Shown: positions 42,471 to 51,916 of the stretch, piece by piece
Layout: every line of letters starts with the position of its first letter
Numbering within the stretch: position 1 is the stretch's first letter
NCBI GenBank assembly: GCA_004362315.1
Contig: SNWL01000003.1
Span: 310,001 to 374,000, forward strand
DNA length: 64,000 nt
DNA from: Mycobacterium sp. BK086
Lineage (GTDB): Bacteria; Actinomycetota; Actinomycetes; Mycobacteriales; Mycobacteriaceae
Reading direction: 5' to 3'
The notes under the pieces: generated by a model
What the model saw: only the letters and a program-made list of their open reading frames with translations
Database searches by the model: none
Told to the model about the DNA's origin: nothing
Translations under genes and position numbers: made by a program

Positions 42471-43595
42471 TTAGCGCTTCCCCCCATCCATCAGGTCCAC
42501 GAATTGGTCGAACAGGTAGTTCGCGTCGTGAGGCCCGGCCGCGGCCTCCGGGTGGTACTGCACCGAAAAGGCCTTTCCGTTGGCGAGTTTGATGCCTTCG
42601 ACGACGCCGTCGTTGGCGCAGGTGTGGCTGACCAGGGCCGGTCCGAAGTCGGTGTCGAAGTGCTCACCGGCTTCGCCTTCCAGGGCGAAGCCGTGGTTCT
42701 GCGCGGTGATCGCGACGGTGCCGGTGGCGTGGTCGATCACCGGCACGTTGATCCCGCGGTGGCCGAACACCATCTTGTAGGTGGAGCGGCCCAGCGCCCG
42801 GCCCAGGATCTGGTTGCCGAAACAGATTCCGAACAACGGGATTTCGGCGCCCAGGACGGCTCTTGTCACTCCGACGACGTGGTCGGCGGTAGCCGGGTCG
42901 CCCGGTCCATTGGACAGGAACACCCCGTCCGGCTTCAGCTCGGCGATCTGCTCGAAGGTGGCCGCCGAGGACAACACGTGGGTGCGGATGCCCCGCTTGG
43001 CGAAGTTGCGCGGGGTGTTGGTCTTGATACCCAGGTCCAGCGCGACGACCGTGAACCGTTGCTCTCCAACGGGATCCACGATGTAGCTCTCGGGCGTGCT
43101 GACCTGGCCGGCCAGGTCAGCACCGAGCATCGCCGGCTGGCTGCGCACTCGGGCCAGCAGCTCCTCGGTATCCGCCAGCGCGGGCCCGGAGAACACCCCG
43201 GCCTTCATCGAACCGCCCGAGCGCAGGTGGCGCACGATCGCGCGGGTGTCGACACCGGCGATCCCGACGACGTTCTGGCGCTTGAGCTCGTCGTCCAGCG
43301 TCCCGGTGGCCCGCCAGTTCGAGGCGCGCGGCGACGGGTCGCGCACCACATACCCGGCCACCCAGATCTTGTCGCCGCGGCTCTCGGCGTCCTCGTGGTT
43401 CCAGCCGGTGTTGCCGATCTGCGGGGCGGTGGCCACCACGATCTGGCGGTGATAGCTGGGGTCGGTCAGGGTCTCCTGGTAACCGGACATCCCGGTGGAG
43501 AACACCGCCTCGCCGAGAGTCTCTCCGACCGCACCGAATTCGGTGCCGGTGTAGACCCGCCCGTCCTCCAACACCAGATGGGCTTTACCCGTCAC
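42471..43595 (-). CDS. carA: Carbamoyl-phosphate synthase small subunit (glutaminase)
   Basis: Releases ammonia from glutamine and channels it to CarB. The 374-residue protein has the CPSase N-terminal domain ([32 protein letters not shown]) and a class I amidotransferase domain with catalytic Cys in [12 protein letters not shown] and His/Glu in [14 protein letters not shown] chose GTG 43595: its GTGA overlaps the stop of the gene upstream and AGGAGA lies 7 nt before it. A start at 43619 would add eight unsupported residues. Confidence 0.96.
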   Translation of the reverse strand: MTGKAHLVLEDGRVYTGTEFGAVGETLGEAVFSTGMSGYQETLTDPSYHRQIVVATAPQIGNTGWNHEDAESRGDKIWVAGYVVRDPSPRASNWRATGTLDDELKRQNVVGIAGVDTRAIVRHLRSGGSMKAGVFSGPALADTEELLARVRSQPAMLGADLAGQVSTPESYIVDPVGEQRFTVVALDLGIKTNTPRNFAKRGIRTHVLSSAATFEQIAELKPDGVFLSNGPGDPATADHVVGVTRAVLGAEIPLFGICFGNQILGRALGRSTYKMVFGHRGINVPVIDHATGTVAITAQNHGFALEGEAGEHFDTDFGPALVSHTCANDGVVEGIKLANGKAFSVQYHPEAAAGPHDANYLFDQFVDLMDGGKR

Positions 43596-44089
43596 GCTGC
43601 TTCTCCTGTTGTCGTCCATCGTGCATAGTCACTGCGGTCGTCACCGCGAAAACCTGTGTCGATCTCGGTGCCCGACGGCAGCCGCCAGCGGATGGCGAGG
43701 ATTCCCGCCACTTTTCCCGCCAGCGCTCGCTCGGTGCGCACGTCGGTGATCGACTCCTGCGGCATCCAGATCGGGGTCGCCCCGGACCGCTCCAGCAGGA
43801 TGCCCTCGGGATAGCGCGTCAGCACCGCCTTGGTCCGGAAACCCAGATCGCCCGCGGCAATTCGCTCCAGCCACGCTCCGGCCAGGGTACTGCCGACATA
43901 GAGACCTCTGGTCGGCGCGATGATCGCCGAGCTCAGCAGGTCCGGTATCGCAGGCAGTTCGCCCAGCAGTGCCAGCTGCCGGTCGGCGCGATGCCGCCAG
44001 CCGCGCAACATGCGGCCGATCAGAAAGCCGATGACGACGACGATGAGAAAGGCGAAGATGTACGCCCCGATCGCCGTCGGTGTATTCAT
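43592..44089 (-). CDS. Small membrane protein within the pyr operon (Rv1382-type)
   Basis: A 165-residue protein with one N-terminal membrane helix (about 8-27) followed by a soluble domain ([50 protein letters not shown]) that looks like a PH-like or bacterial-PH-type fold. It sits between pyrC and carA, overlapping both by 4 nt (ATGA and GTGA), so it is made with the pyrimidine enzymes. The same position is occupied in M. tuberculosis by Rv1382, from memory. Function unknown. A membrane anchor for pathway enzymes is conceivable but unsupported. Confidence 0.88.
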   Translation of the reverse strand: MNTPTAIGAYIFAFLIVVVIGFLIGRMLRGWRHRADRQLALLGELPAIPDLLSSAIIAPTRGLYVGSTLAGAWLERIAAGDLGFRTKAVLTRYPEGILLERSGATPIWMPQESITDVRTERALAGKVAGILAIRWRLPSGTEIDTGFRGDDRSDYARWTTTGEAA

Positions 44090-45381
44090 GCTGGGCTCTT
44101 CCCGTCCCGCGCCGTCACGGTCCCCCGCAACAACGTCGCGGTGACCGTCGCGGGCAGCGTCATCGTCGCGAACGGGGTGTTGGCCGAGCGGCTGGCCAGT
44201 TCGGTGCCCTCGACGATCCAGGTGCCGTCGGGGTCGACGACGACGAGGTTGGCGGGCTCCCCCACCTCCAGCGGGCGGCCCTGGTCGTCGAGTCCGACAA
44301 TGCGGGCCGGGTTTTCGCTCATCACCCGCGCGACGCCGCGCCAGTCCAGCAGGCCGGGCTGCACCATGGTCTCGACCACCACCGACAGCGCGGTCTGCAG
44401 GCCGAGCATGCCGGGCTTGGCCTGGGAGAACTCGCAGCACTTCTCGTGTTCGGCGTGCGGCGCGTGGTCGGTGGCCACGCAGTCGAGTACCCCGTCGGCC
44501 AGCGCCTGCCGCAGGGCCTGGGCGTCGCTGGCCTCGCGCAGTGGCGGATTCACCCGGTTCACGCCGTCGTAGCTGGCCAGCCGGCTGTCGTCCAGTAGGA
44601 GGTGGTGCGGGGTGACTTCGGCGGTGATCGAAATGCCTTGCCCCTTGGCCCATTTGATGAGCTCGACGGTCCCGGCCGTGGAGGCGTGACAGATGTGTAC
44701 CCGGGCGCCGGCATCGCGGGCCAGCAGGGCGTCGCGGGCGACGATGGCTTCCTCGGCGGCGCGTGGCCAGCCGGCCAGTCCGAGCTTGGCGGCGTTGGGC
44801 CCCTCGTGGGCGACGGCGTTCCGGGTCAGCCGGGGCTCCTCGGCATGCTGGGCGATCAGTACGCCGAGACCCGTCGCATATTCCAGCGCCCGGCGCATCA
44901 CGAGCGGGTCCTGCACGCAGATGCCGTCATCGGAGAACATCTTGACCTGCGCCACTCCGGCGGCCATCAGGCCCATCTCGGTGAGCTGCTTGCCTTCCAG
45001 CCCCACCGTGATCGCACCCACCGGATGCACGTCCACCAGGCCGACCTGCTGCCCGCGCCGCCAGACGTGGTCGGTGACCACCGGGCTGTCGGCCACCGGG
45101 TCGGTGTTGGCCATCGCGAACACCGCGGTGTAGCCGCCCAATGCGGCTGCCGCCGAACCGGTTTCGATGTCCTCGGCGTACTCCCGGCCGGGCTCGCGCA
45201 GGTGGGTGTGCAGGTCGACGAAGCCCGGCAGCAGCACCTGGCCGGTGGCGTCGATGACGTCGGCGTCCTGGGGCGCCTTCACCTTCGGCCCGATCTCGGC
45301 GATCTGGCCGTCGGCCACCAGGACGTCGACCTGATCGCCCTCGCCGTAGAGGCGGACGCCTTTGATCAACACGCTCGTCAT
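44086..45381 (-). CDS. pyrC: Dihydroorotase
   Basis: Cyclises carbamoyl-aspartate to dihydroorotate. The 431-residue amidohydrolase of the class I type has the metal motif [11 protein letters not shown] (about 58-68), a later His in IAQHAEEP and HICHAST, and the fourth metal residue in CVATDHAPH (about 300-308). It overlaps pyrB upstream and the small membrane-protein gene downstream by ATGA. Confidence 0.97.
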   Translation of the reverse strand: MTSVLIKGVRLYGEGDQVDVLVADGQIAEIGPKVKAPQDADVIDATGQVLLPGFVDLHTHLREPGREYAEDIETGSAAAALGGYTAVFAMANTDPVADSPVVTDHVWRRGQQVGLVDVHPVGAITVGLEGKQLTEMGLMAAGVAQVKMFSDDGICVQDPLVMRRALEYATGLGVLIAQHAEEPRLTRNAVAHEGPNAAKLGLAGWPRAAEEAIVARDALLARDAGARVHICHASTAGTVELIKWAKGQGISITAEVTPHHLLLDDSRLASYDGVNRVNPPLREASDAQALRQALADGVLDCVATDHAPHAEHEKCCEFSQAKPGMLGLQTALSVVVETMVQPGLLDWRGVARVMSENPARIVGLDDQGRPLEVGEPANLVVVDPDGTWIVEGTELASRSANTPFATMTLPATVTATLLRGTVTARDGKSPA

Positions 45382-46331
45382 ACCGACACCGCCTCGTCCG
45401 TGCCGACCAGCAGATGGAACAACACCGCCATCCGCACGTGCACACCGTTGGAAACCTGTTGCAGCACAGCCGATTGCGACGAGTCCGCGACCGCGAAGGA
45501 GATCTCCATACCGCGCAGCATCGGGCCGGGGTGCATCACCACCGCATGTCCGGGCAGCACCGCCTGCCTGCGGTCGGACAGCCCGTAGCGGATCGAGTAC
45601 TCCCGCTCCGACGGGAAGAACCCGCCGTTCATCCGTTCGGCCTGCACCCGCAGCATCAGCACCGCGTCGGCGCCTGGCAGCTCGGCGTCCAGGTCGTGCG
45701 ACACCGTGACCGGCCAGTCCCCCACCCCGACCGGCAGCAGCGTGGGCGGCGCGACCAGCACCACCTCGGCGCCCAGGGTGGACAGCAGCGAGACGTTGGA
45801 GCGAGCCACCCGGCTGTGCACGATGTCGCCGACGATCACCACCCGGCGACCCTCGATGCCCCCGAGCCGCTGGCGCAGCGTGAGGGCGTCCAGCAGTGCC
45901 TGGGTGGGGTGCTCATGGGTGCCGTCGCCGGCATTGATCACCGACGGGCCGGTGCCGTCGGGCTCGACGGTCCACTCCGCCAGCTGCTGGGCCGCGCCGG
46001 AGGCGGGATGGCGGATGATCAGCGCGTCGGCGCCGGCCGCGCGCAGGGTGAGCGCGGTATCGCGCAGCGATTCGCCCTTGGCCGCCGACGATCCCGAGGC
46101 GCTGACGTTGATCACGTCGGCGCTCATCCATTTGCCCGCCACCTCGAACGAGACCCGGGTGCGGGTGGAGTTCTCGTAGAACATCGTGATGATCGTGCGG
46201 CCGCGCAGCGTCGGCAGCTTCTTGACCTCGCGGCCCAGCAGTGCCTGCCGGAACCGGTCGGCGTCGTCGAGGATCGCGGTGGCCTCGTCGCGGGTCAGAT
46301 CGCCCGCCGAGAGCAAGTGTCTGATCGTCAT
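45378..46331 (-). CDS. pyrB: Aspartate carbamoyltransferase, catalytic chain
   Basis: Condenses carbamoyl phosphate with aspartate. The 317-residue protein has the phosphate-binding motif [13 protein letters not shown] (about 50-62), [17 protein letters not shown] and the aspartate loop [13 protein letters not shown] 46331 is preferred because it gives the family N-terminus ([13 protein letters not shown]) and overlaps the pyrR stop by ATGA. No regulatory PyrI chain is present, as in Gram-positive bacteria. Confidence 0.97.
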   Translation of the reverse strand: MTIRHLLSAGDLTRDEATAILDDADRFRQALLGREVKKLPTLRGRTIITMFYENSTRTRVSFEVAGKWMSADVINVSASGSSAAKGESLRDTALTLRAAGADALIIRHPASGAAQQLAEWTVEPDGTGPSVINAGDGTHEHPTQALLDALTLRQRLGGIEGRRVVIVGDIVHSRVARSNVSLLSTLGAEVVLVAPPTLLPVGVGDWPVTVSHDLDAELPGADAVLMLRVQAERMNGGFFPSEREYSIRYGLSDRRQAVLPGHAVVMHPGPMLRGMEISFAVADSSQSAVLQQVSNGVHVRMAVLFHLLVGTDEAVSV

Positions 46332-46894
46332 CGGGCCGGTCCCCCCTGCGGTGCGATCCAGATGCCTTCGACGTCGTCGTCCTCGAGCAGGCGCACCTTG
46401 ACGTTCTCGCTGCGCGACGTGGGCACGTTCTTGCCGACGTAGTCCGCCCGCAGCGGCAGCTCGCGGTGACCGCGGTCGACGAGCACCGCCAGCTGCACCA
46501 CCTTGGGCCTGCCGATATCGCGCAGGGCGTCCAGAGCTGATCGCACCGACCGCCCGGTGTAGAGCACGTCGTCGACGAGGATCACCAGGGCACCGTCGAT
46601 CCCGCCGGTCGGGATCGAGGTCTCCGCCAGCGCGCGAGGGGGCTTGGAACCCAGGTCGTCGCGGTAGAGCGTGATGTCGAGGCTGCCGCATGCGACCGAG
46701 ACACCGGCGAACTCGTCGATCTTGGCGACCAGCCGGTTGGCCAGGGTGACGCCGCGGGTGGGAATGCCCAGCAGGATGACGCGCGGTGCGTCGGGGGCGT
46801 CGAGAGCGGTCTTCTCGATGATCTGGTGGGCGATGCGGGAAACGGTTCTACCGACGTCCGCACCGGACATCAATTCACGGTCGTCTGCGCTCAC
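46328..46894 (-). CDS. pyrR: PyrR, pyrimidine operon RNA-binding regulator / uracil phosphoribosyltransferase
   Basis: A 188-residue protein that binds the pyr leader RNA when UMP is high and also has the UPRTase fold. The PRPP-binding motif [14 protein letters not shown] is at about 105-118. GTG 46894 is the start, with AAGGAGG at 46907-46913; this ribosome binding site adjoins a PyrR-type hairpin. It is the first gene of the seven-gene pyr operon and therefore likely represses its own translation and that of coupled genes. Confidence 0.96.
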   Translation of the reverse strand: MSADDRELMSGADVGRTVSRIAHQIIEKTALDAPDAPRVILLGIPTRGVTLANRLVAKIDEFAGVSVACGSLDITLYRDDLGSKPPRALAETSIPTGGIDGALVILVDDVLYTGRSVRSALDALRDIGRPKVVQLAVLVDRGHRELPLRADYVGKNVPTSRSENVKVRLLEDDDVEGIWIAPQGGPAR

Positions 46895-46906
46895 GAGCTG
46901 ACCGGA

Positions 46907-46932
46907 CCTCCTTCTCCGCCTCTCTGGACGGA
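46907..46932 (-). promoter_or_regulatory. PyrR-binding RNA hairpin and ribosome binding site of the pyr operon
   Basis: The minus strand reads TCCG, loop TCCAGAGAGG, CGGA (46915-46932), followed one base later by AAGGAGG (46907-46913). The loop matches the conserved PyrR recognition sequence (UCCAGAGAGG) known from Bacillus and also described in mycobacteria, where PyrR represses translation rather than causing attenuation. The hairpin next to the Shine-Dalgarno fits that mechanism. No terminator-like structure is seen between it and pyrR. Confidence 0.85.
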
Positions 46933-46985
46933 TCGTTAAAGGATGTCGAACTGCCGGGCAGCTTAACAGGTCTAGCCTCGAGGAG

Positions 46986-47639
46986 GTGACCACACCGCAC
47001 CCGTCCCACTGGGACTTCGACGCCTTGTACCGCGGTGAGAGCCCCGCCGAGGGTATCCCTCCCGTCACTACTGTGCCGTGGGACACCAAGGGCCCCAAGG
47101 AAAGTGTCGTGGCCTGGCAGGAGCAGGGTCTGATCGGCGGCGATGTGCTCGACATCGGCTGCGGGCTCGGCGACAACGCGATCTACCTGGCCGGGCACGG
47201 TCATCGGGTGACCGCACTGGACATCTCCCCGACCGCCCTGATCACCGCCGAGCGGCGCGCGGCCGACGCCCACGTGGACGTCCGGTTCGCGGTGACCGAC
47301 GCCACAGAGCTCACCGGCTACACCGACGCGTTCGACACGATCGTCGACAGCGGGATGTTCCACTGCCTCGACGACGACGGCAAGGTCGCCTACGCGGCCG
47401 CCGCTTACCGCGCCGCCCGACCCGGCGCGCGGCTATTGATCGCCTGCTTCTCGGAGGCCAACGACGACCCCATGCGCGGCCAGCGGGCGGTCAGCGAGGC
47501 GACGGTGCGCGATGTTCTGAGCGGTGCCGGGTGGACCGTCGGATCGGTAACCCCGACCACGGTGCACCGCCCCGACGGCGTCGACATGGGATTCTGGCTC
47601 GTGACAGCGAGGCGGCCGTCAGTAGACTCCTCCCGGTGA
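46986..47639 (+). CDS. Class I SAM-dependent methyltransferase
   Basis: A 217-residue methyltransferase with SAM motif [14 protein letters not shown] (about 55-68), acidic motif [19 protein letters not shown] and [13 protein letters not shown]. It resembles the thiopurine/tellurite-resistance-like methyltransferase group in mycobacteria. The GTG start at 46986 overlaps its own possible AGGAGG, so a leaderless or slightly different start cannot be excluded. It is divergent from pyrR (91-bp gap) and overlaps the next gene by GTGA. Substrate unknown. Confidence 0.88.
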   Translation: MTTPHPSHWDFDALYRGESPAEGIPPVTTVPWDTKGPKESVVAWQEQGLIGGDVLDIGCGLGDNAIYLAGHGHRVTALDISPTALITAERRAADAHVDVRFAVTDATELTGYTDAFDTIVDSGMFHCLDDDGKVAYAAAAYRAARPGARLLIACFSEANDDPMRGQRAVSEATVRDVLSGAGWTVGSVTPTTVHRPDGVDMGFWLVTARRPSVDSSR

Positions 47640-48838
47640 ATCTCGGGGACAATCGCACCTCTGTCGTACAGGCGGTGGATGCCGGATTATTGGCCGGCGC
47701 CGTGACTCTGGTCTGCGAACGCGGAAATGTAGTGCAGGTCAATGAGATCGGCTATCGCGATGTCGAAGCGGGGCTTCCGATGCAGCGCGACACCATCTTC
47801 CGGGTGGCCTCGATGACCAAGCCGGTGACAGTCGCCGCGGCCATGGCTCTCATCGAAGAGGGCAAGCTCGCGTTGACCGACCCGGTCACCCGCTGGCTGC
47901 CGGAACTGGCCGATATGCGGGTTCTCGTCGATCCGACCGGCTCGCTGGACCGCACGGTGCCCGCGCAGCGGCACATCACCGTCGACGATCTGATGACCCA
48001 CCGCAGCGGGCTGGCCTACCCGTTCTCGGTCGTCGGCCCCATCAGCCGGGCCTACGCGAACGTGTCCTTCCGCCAGGACCAGGACCATTGGCTTGCCGAG
48101 GTCGCCCAGCTGCCGCTGGTCCACCAACCCGGCGAACGGCTCACCTACAGCCATGCCACCGACGTGCTCGGCATCGTCGTGTCGCGGATCGAAGGCAAGT
48201 CCCTCCAGACGGTCCTCACCGAGCGGATCTTCGAACCGCTGGGCATGGCCGACACCGGGTTCTTCATCTCCCCCGACAAGCGCGCCCGTGCCGCCACCAT
48301 GTATCGACTCGACGAAGAGACCGGTCTGCACCACGATGCGATGGGTCCGATACCGGTGACCGAACCGCGGTTCTGCCAGGGCGGGGCGAGCCTGGTGACG
48401 ACCGTCGACGATTACCTACGGTTCGCCCGAATGTTGTTGGACGGCGGCGAAGTATCGGGCGCGCGGGTGCTCTCCGAGGAGTCCGTGCGCCTGATGCGCA
48501 CCGACCGGCTGACCACCGAGCAGAAGCAGCATCCGTTCCTGGGGATGCCGTTCTGGGTGGGCCGCGGCTTCGGACTGAACCTCTCGGTGGTCACCGATCC
48601 GGCCAAATCCGCGCAGCTGTACGGCCCCGGCGGGGTTGGCACGTTCAACTGGCCCGGCGCGTACGGAACCTGGTGGCAGGCCGACCCGGCCAACGACCTG
48701 ATCCTGATCTATCTGATCCAGAACTACCCAAACCTCAGCGCGCCCGGTGCCGCGGTGGCCGGCAACACCTCGCTGGCGAAACTGCAGTCGGTGCAGCCGA
48801 AGTTCGTACGCCGCACCTACAACGCACTGGGCCTCTAG
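47636..48838 (+). CDS. Serine hydrolase of the beta-lactamase/esterase (class C-like) family
   Basis: A 400-residue protein of the penicillin-binding/beta-lactamase fold with the active-site SxxK in VASMTKPV (about residue 55-58), a YSH triad in LTYSHATDVLG in place of the usual YxN, and a C-terminal GPGGVGTF loop in place of KTG. No signal peptide is visible, so it is more likely an intracellular esterase or lipase-like enzyme than a true beta-lactamase. GTG 47636 overlaps the methyltransferase stop. Its stop overlaps that of the convergent flavoprotein gene. Confidence 0.87.
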   Translation: MNLGDNRTSVVQAVDAGLLAGAVTLVCERGNVVQVNEIGYRDVEAGLPMQRDTIFRVASMTKPVTVAAAMALIEEGKLALTDPVTRWLPELADMRVLVDPTGSLDRTVPAQRHITVDDLMTHRSGLAYPFSVVGPISRAYANVSFRQDQDHWLAEVAQLPLVHQPGERLTYSHATDVLGIVVSRIEGKSLQTVLTERIFEPLGMADTGFFISPDKRARAATMYRLDEETGLHHDAMGPIPVTEPRFCQGGASLVTTVDDYLRFARMLLDGGEVSGARVLSEESVRLMRTDRLTTEQKQHPFLGMPFWVGRGFGLNLSVVTDPAKSAQLYGPGGVGTFNWPGAYGTWWQADPANDLILIYLIQNYPNLSAPGAAVAGNTSLAKLQSVQPKFVRRTYNALGL

Positions 48839-49980
48839 ACCATCGCGATCGGTGAGATCGGAACCCCGATCTCGCAGGCGCCCGCCAGTTCCCGGCTGAC
48901 GTCGTAGTCGAACACCACATGTCCGGAGATGACGTCGATGTCACGCTTGGCACGCTGAAGCGGATTGTGCAGGAAATGCGCACCCGCGCCGGAGGATTCG
49001 AGGAGGTCGGCGACGACGGCCCGGGATTCGTGCACGATGTGCGCAGCCGCCACCCGCGCCTGGGCGCGCACCGGGCGCGGGATCTTGGCGCCGTCGGCGA
49101 CCAGGGTCTCGATCGTCGCGACGGTCTCCCCCAACAGGCCGTCCAGCGCGCGTAGCCGCACCCGGGCATCGCCGAGGCGGATCTGCGCGGCGGGCTGCTG
49201 CTTCTGGGCCACACCGGAATACGCCAGCACACGCTCGCCCAGCCGGGTGGCGAAGGCGTCGGCGACGAATTCGGCCGCCCCCAGCGCGGGCATCGCCGCG
49301 AGCAGGGACAGCGCGGGAACCAGAGGCCAGCGATACGTGGCCGTGTCGTGCAGTGCGGCACCCGGCGCGGTGCCCCCGTAGATGTCGATGACCGTCACGA
49401 GGCGGTGTTCGGGCACGAACGCGTCGGTGACGACGACATCGTGGGACCCGGTCCCCCGCATTCCGTCGGTATGCCAAACATCCTCGACTGCAACATCTTT
49501 GACGGGCAGAAGGGCCAGAGCCGGATACATCCCGTCATCAGGACCACACAGCGCGCCGACCATCACCCAGTCGGCGGCCATGATCCCGGTCGCCCACGAC
49601 CACCGGCCCGACAACCGCACCCCGCCGTCGACGGGCACGCCGCGCCCGGTCGGCGCCAGCGGTGCGGGGCACAGCACCGGTCCGTCGGCGAACACCTCGT
49701 CCTGGGCCTGCTCACCGAACAGCGCCAGCATCCAGTTGTGCAGGGTGTAGAAGCCGAGCGTCCACGCACTGGAGGCGCAGCCATGCGCCATCCGGCGCAC
49801 CGGTTCGAGGATCGCGGGGAACGGGGCCTGCTCGCCGCCGTAGCGGGCAGGCAACAACAACCGGGCCAGGCCGCTGGCCCGGAAGTCGGCGATCGTCGCG
49901 TCGGGAAGCCGGCGCAGTTCTTCGGCGTCGGCCGCCCGCTGAGCCAGGCATGCCACGAAATCGTCACTGATCGTCCGCAC
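48835..49980 (-). CDS. Acyl-CoA dehydrogenase-like flavoprotein (HsaA/HpaB-type monooxygenase group)
   Basis: A 381-residue protein of the acyl-CoA dehydrogenase superfamily. The N-terminal helical domain (FRASGLARLLLPARYGGEQ), middle beta domain (RLSGRWSWATGIMAADWVMVG, WHTDGMRGTGSHDVVV) and C-terminal four-helix domain fit the two-component flavin-dependent monooxygenase branch (HsaA-like) better than true fatty-acyl dehydrogenases, since no catalytic Glu motif is evident. It starts at GTG 49980. No reductase partner lies beside it. The substrate is unknown. Confidence 0.83.
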   Translation of the reverse strand: MRTISDDFVACLAQRAADAEELRRLPDATIADFRASGLARLLLPARYGGEQAPFPAILEPVRRMAHGCASSAWTLGFYTLHNWMLALFGEQAQDEVFADGPVLCPAPLAPTGRGVPVDGGVRLSGRWSWATGIMAADWVMVGALCGPDDGMYPALALLPVKDVAVEDVWHTDGMRGTGSHDVVVTDAFVPEHRLVTVIDIYGGTAPGAALHDTATYRWPLVPALSLLAAMPALGAAEFVADAFATRLGERVLAYSGVAQKQQPAAQIRLGDARVRLRALDGLLGETVATIETLVADGAKIPRPVRAQARVAAAHIVHESRAVVADLLESSGAGAHFLHNPLQRAKRDIDVISGHVVFDYDVSRELAGACEIGVPISPIAMV

Positions 49981-50028
49981 GCCCGGGACGCTACCATACT
50001 TTTTGGTATGGAAATCGGGACGGTGCCG

Positions 50029-50721
50029 TCACCCGAGTCGCCGAGTGCGCCACCGCGACAGATCCGTCTCCAGCACTGCAGGATCGCGTTCGGGAAACAC
50101 CTCTGAAGTGATCTCCAGGTGCCGGATGTGGTCGAGGTGAAATCCACGGATGCCCTCGCGCAGCCGACACCATCCCACGAACATCCACGAATCACCTCCG
50201 CGCAGCAGACCCATCGGCTCCACGTCCCGGGTGGTGTGGGTCTGGCGATCCTCGGAGGTGTAGTCCAACCGTACGACCCGGCGTGCGGCGATCGCCTCGG
50301 GAATCAGCGATATCGCCGCCTCGGACGACGGCTGCGCGTCGATGATGAACATCGACGCCAACGCTTCATCGACCGGCGCCAGCTGATCCTCACGGCTGAC
50401 CGCGAGGACCTTCGCCCGCGCCCGACGCGCCGCCGCACCGTACGGCGAAGTCTCCAGCAGACCCAGCCCCGCGAGCACCGCCAGGGACTCGGGCACCGTG
50501 AGATTCAGCGGCGGCAGGGAGTGTTCCCGCAGGATCGAATAACCGCCCGACACCCCGTGGTCGGCATAGATCGGAACCCCTGCCAGCTGCAGGGACTGGA
50601 TGTCACGCTCGATCGTGCGCTTGGACACCTCGAACTCCGCGGAGAGCCGAGCGGCTGACAACGGCAGGCGTGATGCCCGTAGCCGATCGACCAGCGCGTA
50701 CATCCGCTCGGCTCTCCTCAT
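50029..50721 (-). CDS. HTH/WYL-domain transcriptional regulator
   Basis: A 230-residue regulator with a DeoR-type N-terminal winged helix (MRRAERMYALVDRLRASRLPL, FEVSKRTIERDIQSLQ), a linker, and a WYL domain (about 130-230) with LDYTSEDRQTHTTRDVEPMGLL and GWCRLREGIRGFHLDHI. WYL domains bind ligands or nucleic acids. It lies 48 bp from the start side of the flavoprotein gene on the same strand and 20 bp after the NTF2-like gene, and may control one of them. Confidence 0.9.
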   Translation of the reverse strand: MRRAERMYALVDRLRASRLPLSAARLSAEFEVSKRTIERDIQSLQLAGVPIYADHGVSGGYSILREHSLPPLNLTVPESLAVLAGLGLLETSPYGAAARRARAKVLAVSREDQLAPVDEALASMFIIDAQPSSEAAISLIPEAIAARRVVRLDYTSEDRQTHTTRDVEPMGLLRGGDSWMFVGWCRLREGIRGFHLDHIRHLEITSEVFPERDPAVLETDLSRWRTRRLG

Positions 50722-50741
50722 GAGGGTGAGTCTGCCCGGTC

Positions 50742-51146
50742 TCAGGTCAGGTGCGTGCGCGTCCCGTTCACCGACCACACCTCGCGGATCAGCCCATCCT
50801 CGGTGAAGTCGAAGACATCGATCCCGCCCGCCGCAACCTCCCCGACCTGCATGTTCCACAGCATCCGCCCGTGCGCGCCGTCCACAGCCCGGGCGACCTC
50901 GGTGAAAACCACACCCGGATGCCCTTCGCGCCACCGACCCAGGAACCGGGCGAAACTCTCGGCACCCAGCACGTCATCGAACGGGTTCGACCCATCCGCG
51001 TCGGAGACCAGGAAATGAATCCGGAAGTCCGCACTGCAGATCCGGCGCGCGATCGCACTGTCGGTGTTCCACATCTCCAACCACACCGCCAGCGCCGCAT
51101 CCGCAGCAGCCGAGTTTGTTTCCGCCATGTTCGCGTTCTCGTTCAT
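50742..51146 (-). CDS. NTF2/SnoaL-like protein
   Basis: A 134-residue protein of the cone-shaped NTF2-like fold (SnoaL-like). Visible features are LAVWLEMWNTDSAIARRICSADFRIHF, GAESFARFLGRWREGHPG and the C-terminal GGIDVFDFTEDGLIREVWSVNG. Such proteins act as small-molecule isomerases/hydrolases or non-catalytic binding domains. It lies 20 bp upstream of the WYL regulator gene on the same strand, suggesting co-transcription. Confidence 0.85.
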   Translation of the reverse strand: MNENANMAETNSAAADAALAVWLEMWNTDSAIARRICSADFRIHFLVSDADGSNPFDDVLGAESFARFLGRWREGHPGVVFTEVARAVDGAHGRMLWNMQVGEVAAGGIDVFDFTEDGLIREVWSVNGTRTHLT

Positions 51147-51226
51147 GACCCCAGGATCAGACGCTGTCGCGACAACGGTATGTCGGTGTTTGCCTGCCCG
51201 TTTCGGACCGCCGAGGGCAATCGGCC

Positions 51227-51784
51227 TCAGTGCCGCAGCATGATGTCCAGGAAGCGTTGCTGCTGTTCGGCCGCACCCGCACCGGGCGCCGAGGACGACA
51301 AATGCAGGAACCCGACGCCGGCCGCGAATGTCGCGTCGGCCCGCACGGCGGCCTCTTCGACGCTGAAACCCTCGTCGAGGTAGGCCTGGCGTACCGCACG
51401 GCGCACCCGACGATCAGACGACGCCACCGCAGCGGCCACCTCGGGCTCCGACCGGGCCCATTCCCGCATCGCCCGCTCCAGCATCCAATGCCGTTGCCCC
51501 AGAAGGACTCCCATCATCCTGGTGAGCCGCTCCCGCGGTGAGAGGCCGGCGCCATCGGCGAACTCGGCGCGGTCGCTGTCATGGACCTCGGCCCAGGTGT
51601 CCACCAGCGCGCACCGATACGCACGCAAATCGGTGAAGTGCCAGTAAAAGCTGCCCTTGGTGGCGCCGACCCGTCGGCACAGCCGGTCCAGCGTCAAGGC
51701 CTTGACGCCCTCCTCGGCGAGCACGGAGAACCCGGCCTCCACCCAGTCGGCTGCCGACAGCCGGCCCCCGGCACCCTCGGCCAT
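51227..51784 (-). CDS. TetR-family transcriptional regulator
   Basis: A 185-residue repressor with an N-terminal TetR helix-turn-helix (SAADWVEAGFSVLAEEGVKAL, RVGATKGSFYWHFTD) and a helical ligand domain. ATG 51784 is used; an in-frame start at 51841 would add 19 residues overlapping a small open frame. The start codon is fused to the stop of that small frame (TGATG). Ligand and targets are unknown. Confidence 0.9.
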   Translation of the reverse strand: MAEGAGGRLSAADWVEAGFSVLAEEGVKALTLDRLCRRVGATKGSFYWHFTDLRAYRCALVDTWAEVHDSDRAEFADGAGLSPRERLTRMMGVLLGQRHWMLERAMREWARSEPEVAAAVASSDRRVRRAVRQAYLDEGFSVEEAAVRADATFAAGVGFLHLSSSAPGAGAAEQQQRFLDIMLRH

Positions 51785-51906
51785 CAGGGTCGCCGTGCTG
51801 TCACGCACCACGACCCGGCCGGAACCAGGAAGCCCGCCCACCCGATGTCCACGATCCGCTCACCGGGGACGGCAGCCAGCGTCGCGAAATGCTGCTCGGC
51901 GTCCAT
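51784..51906 (-). CDS. Possible 40-residue small protein translationally coupled to the TetR gene
   Basis: ATG at 51904-51906 opens a 40-codon frame (beginning MDAEQHFATLAAVPGERIV, ending SWCVTARRP) that ends in TGATG with the TetR start. No good Shine-Dalgarno is visible before it and I recognise no family. It could be a short leader peptide, the remnant of a larger gene, or chance. The ATG-to-TGATG arrangement is the main argument for it. Confidence 0.35.
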   Translation of the reverse strand: MDAEQHFATLAAVPGERIVDIGWAGFLVPAGSWCVTARRP

Positions 51907-51916
51907 CCCGGGGAGG

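Noticed and set aside
47636..48838. Annotating the serine hydrolase as a beta-lactamase resistance gene
   Set aside because: No signal peptide and altered YxN and KTG motifs; family resemblance alone does not support it.
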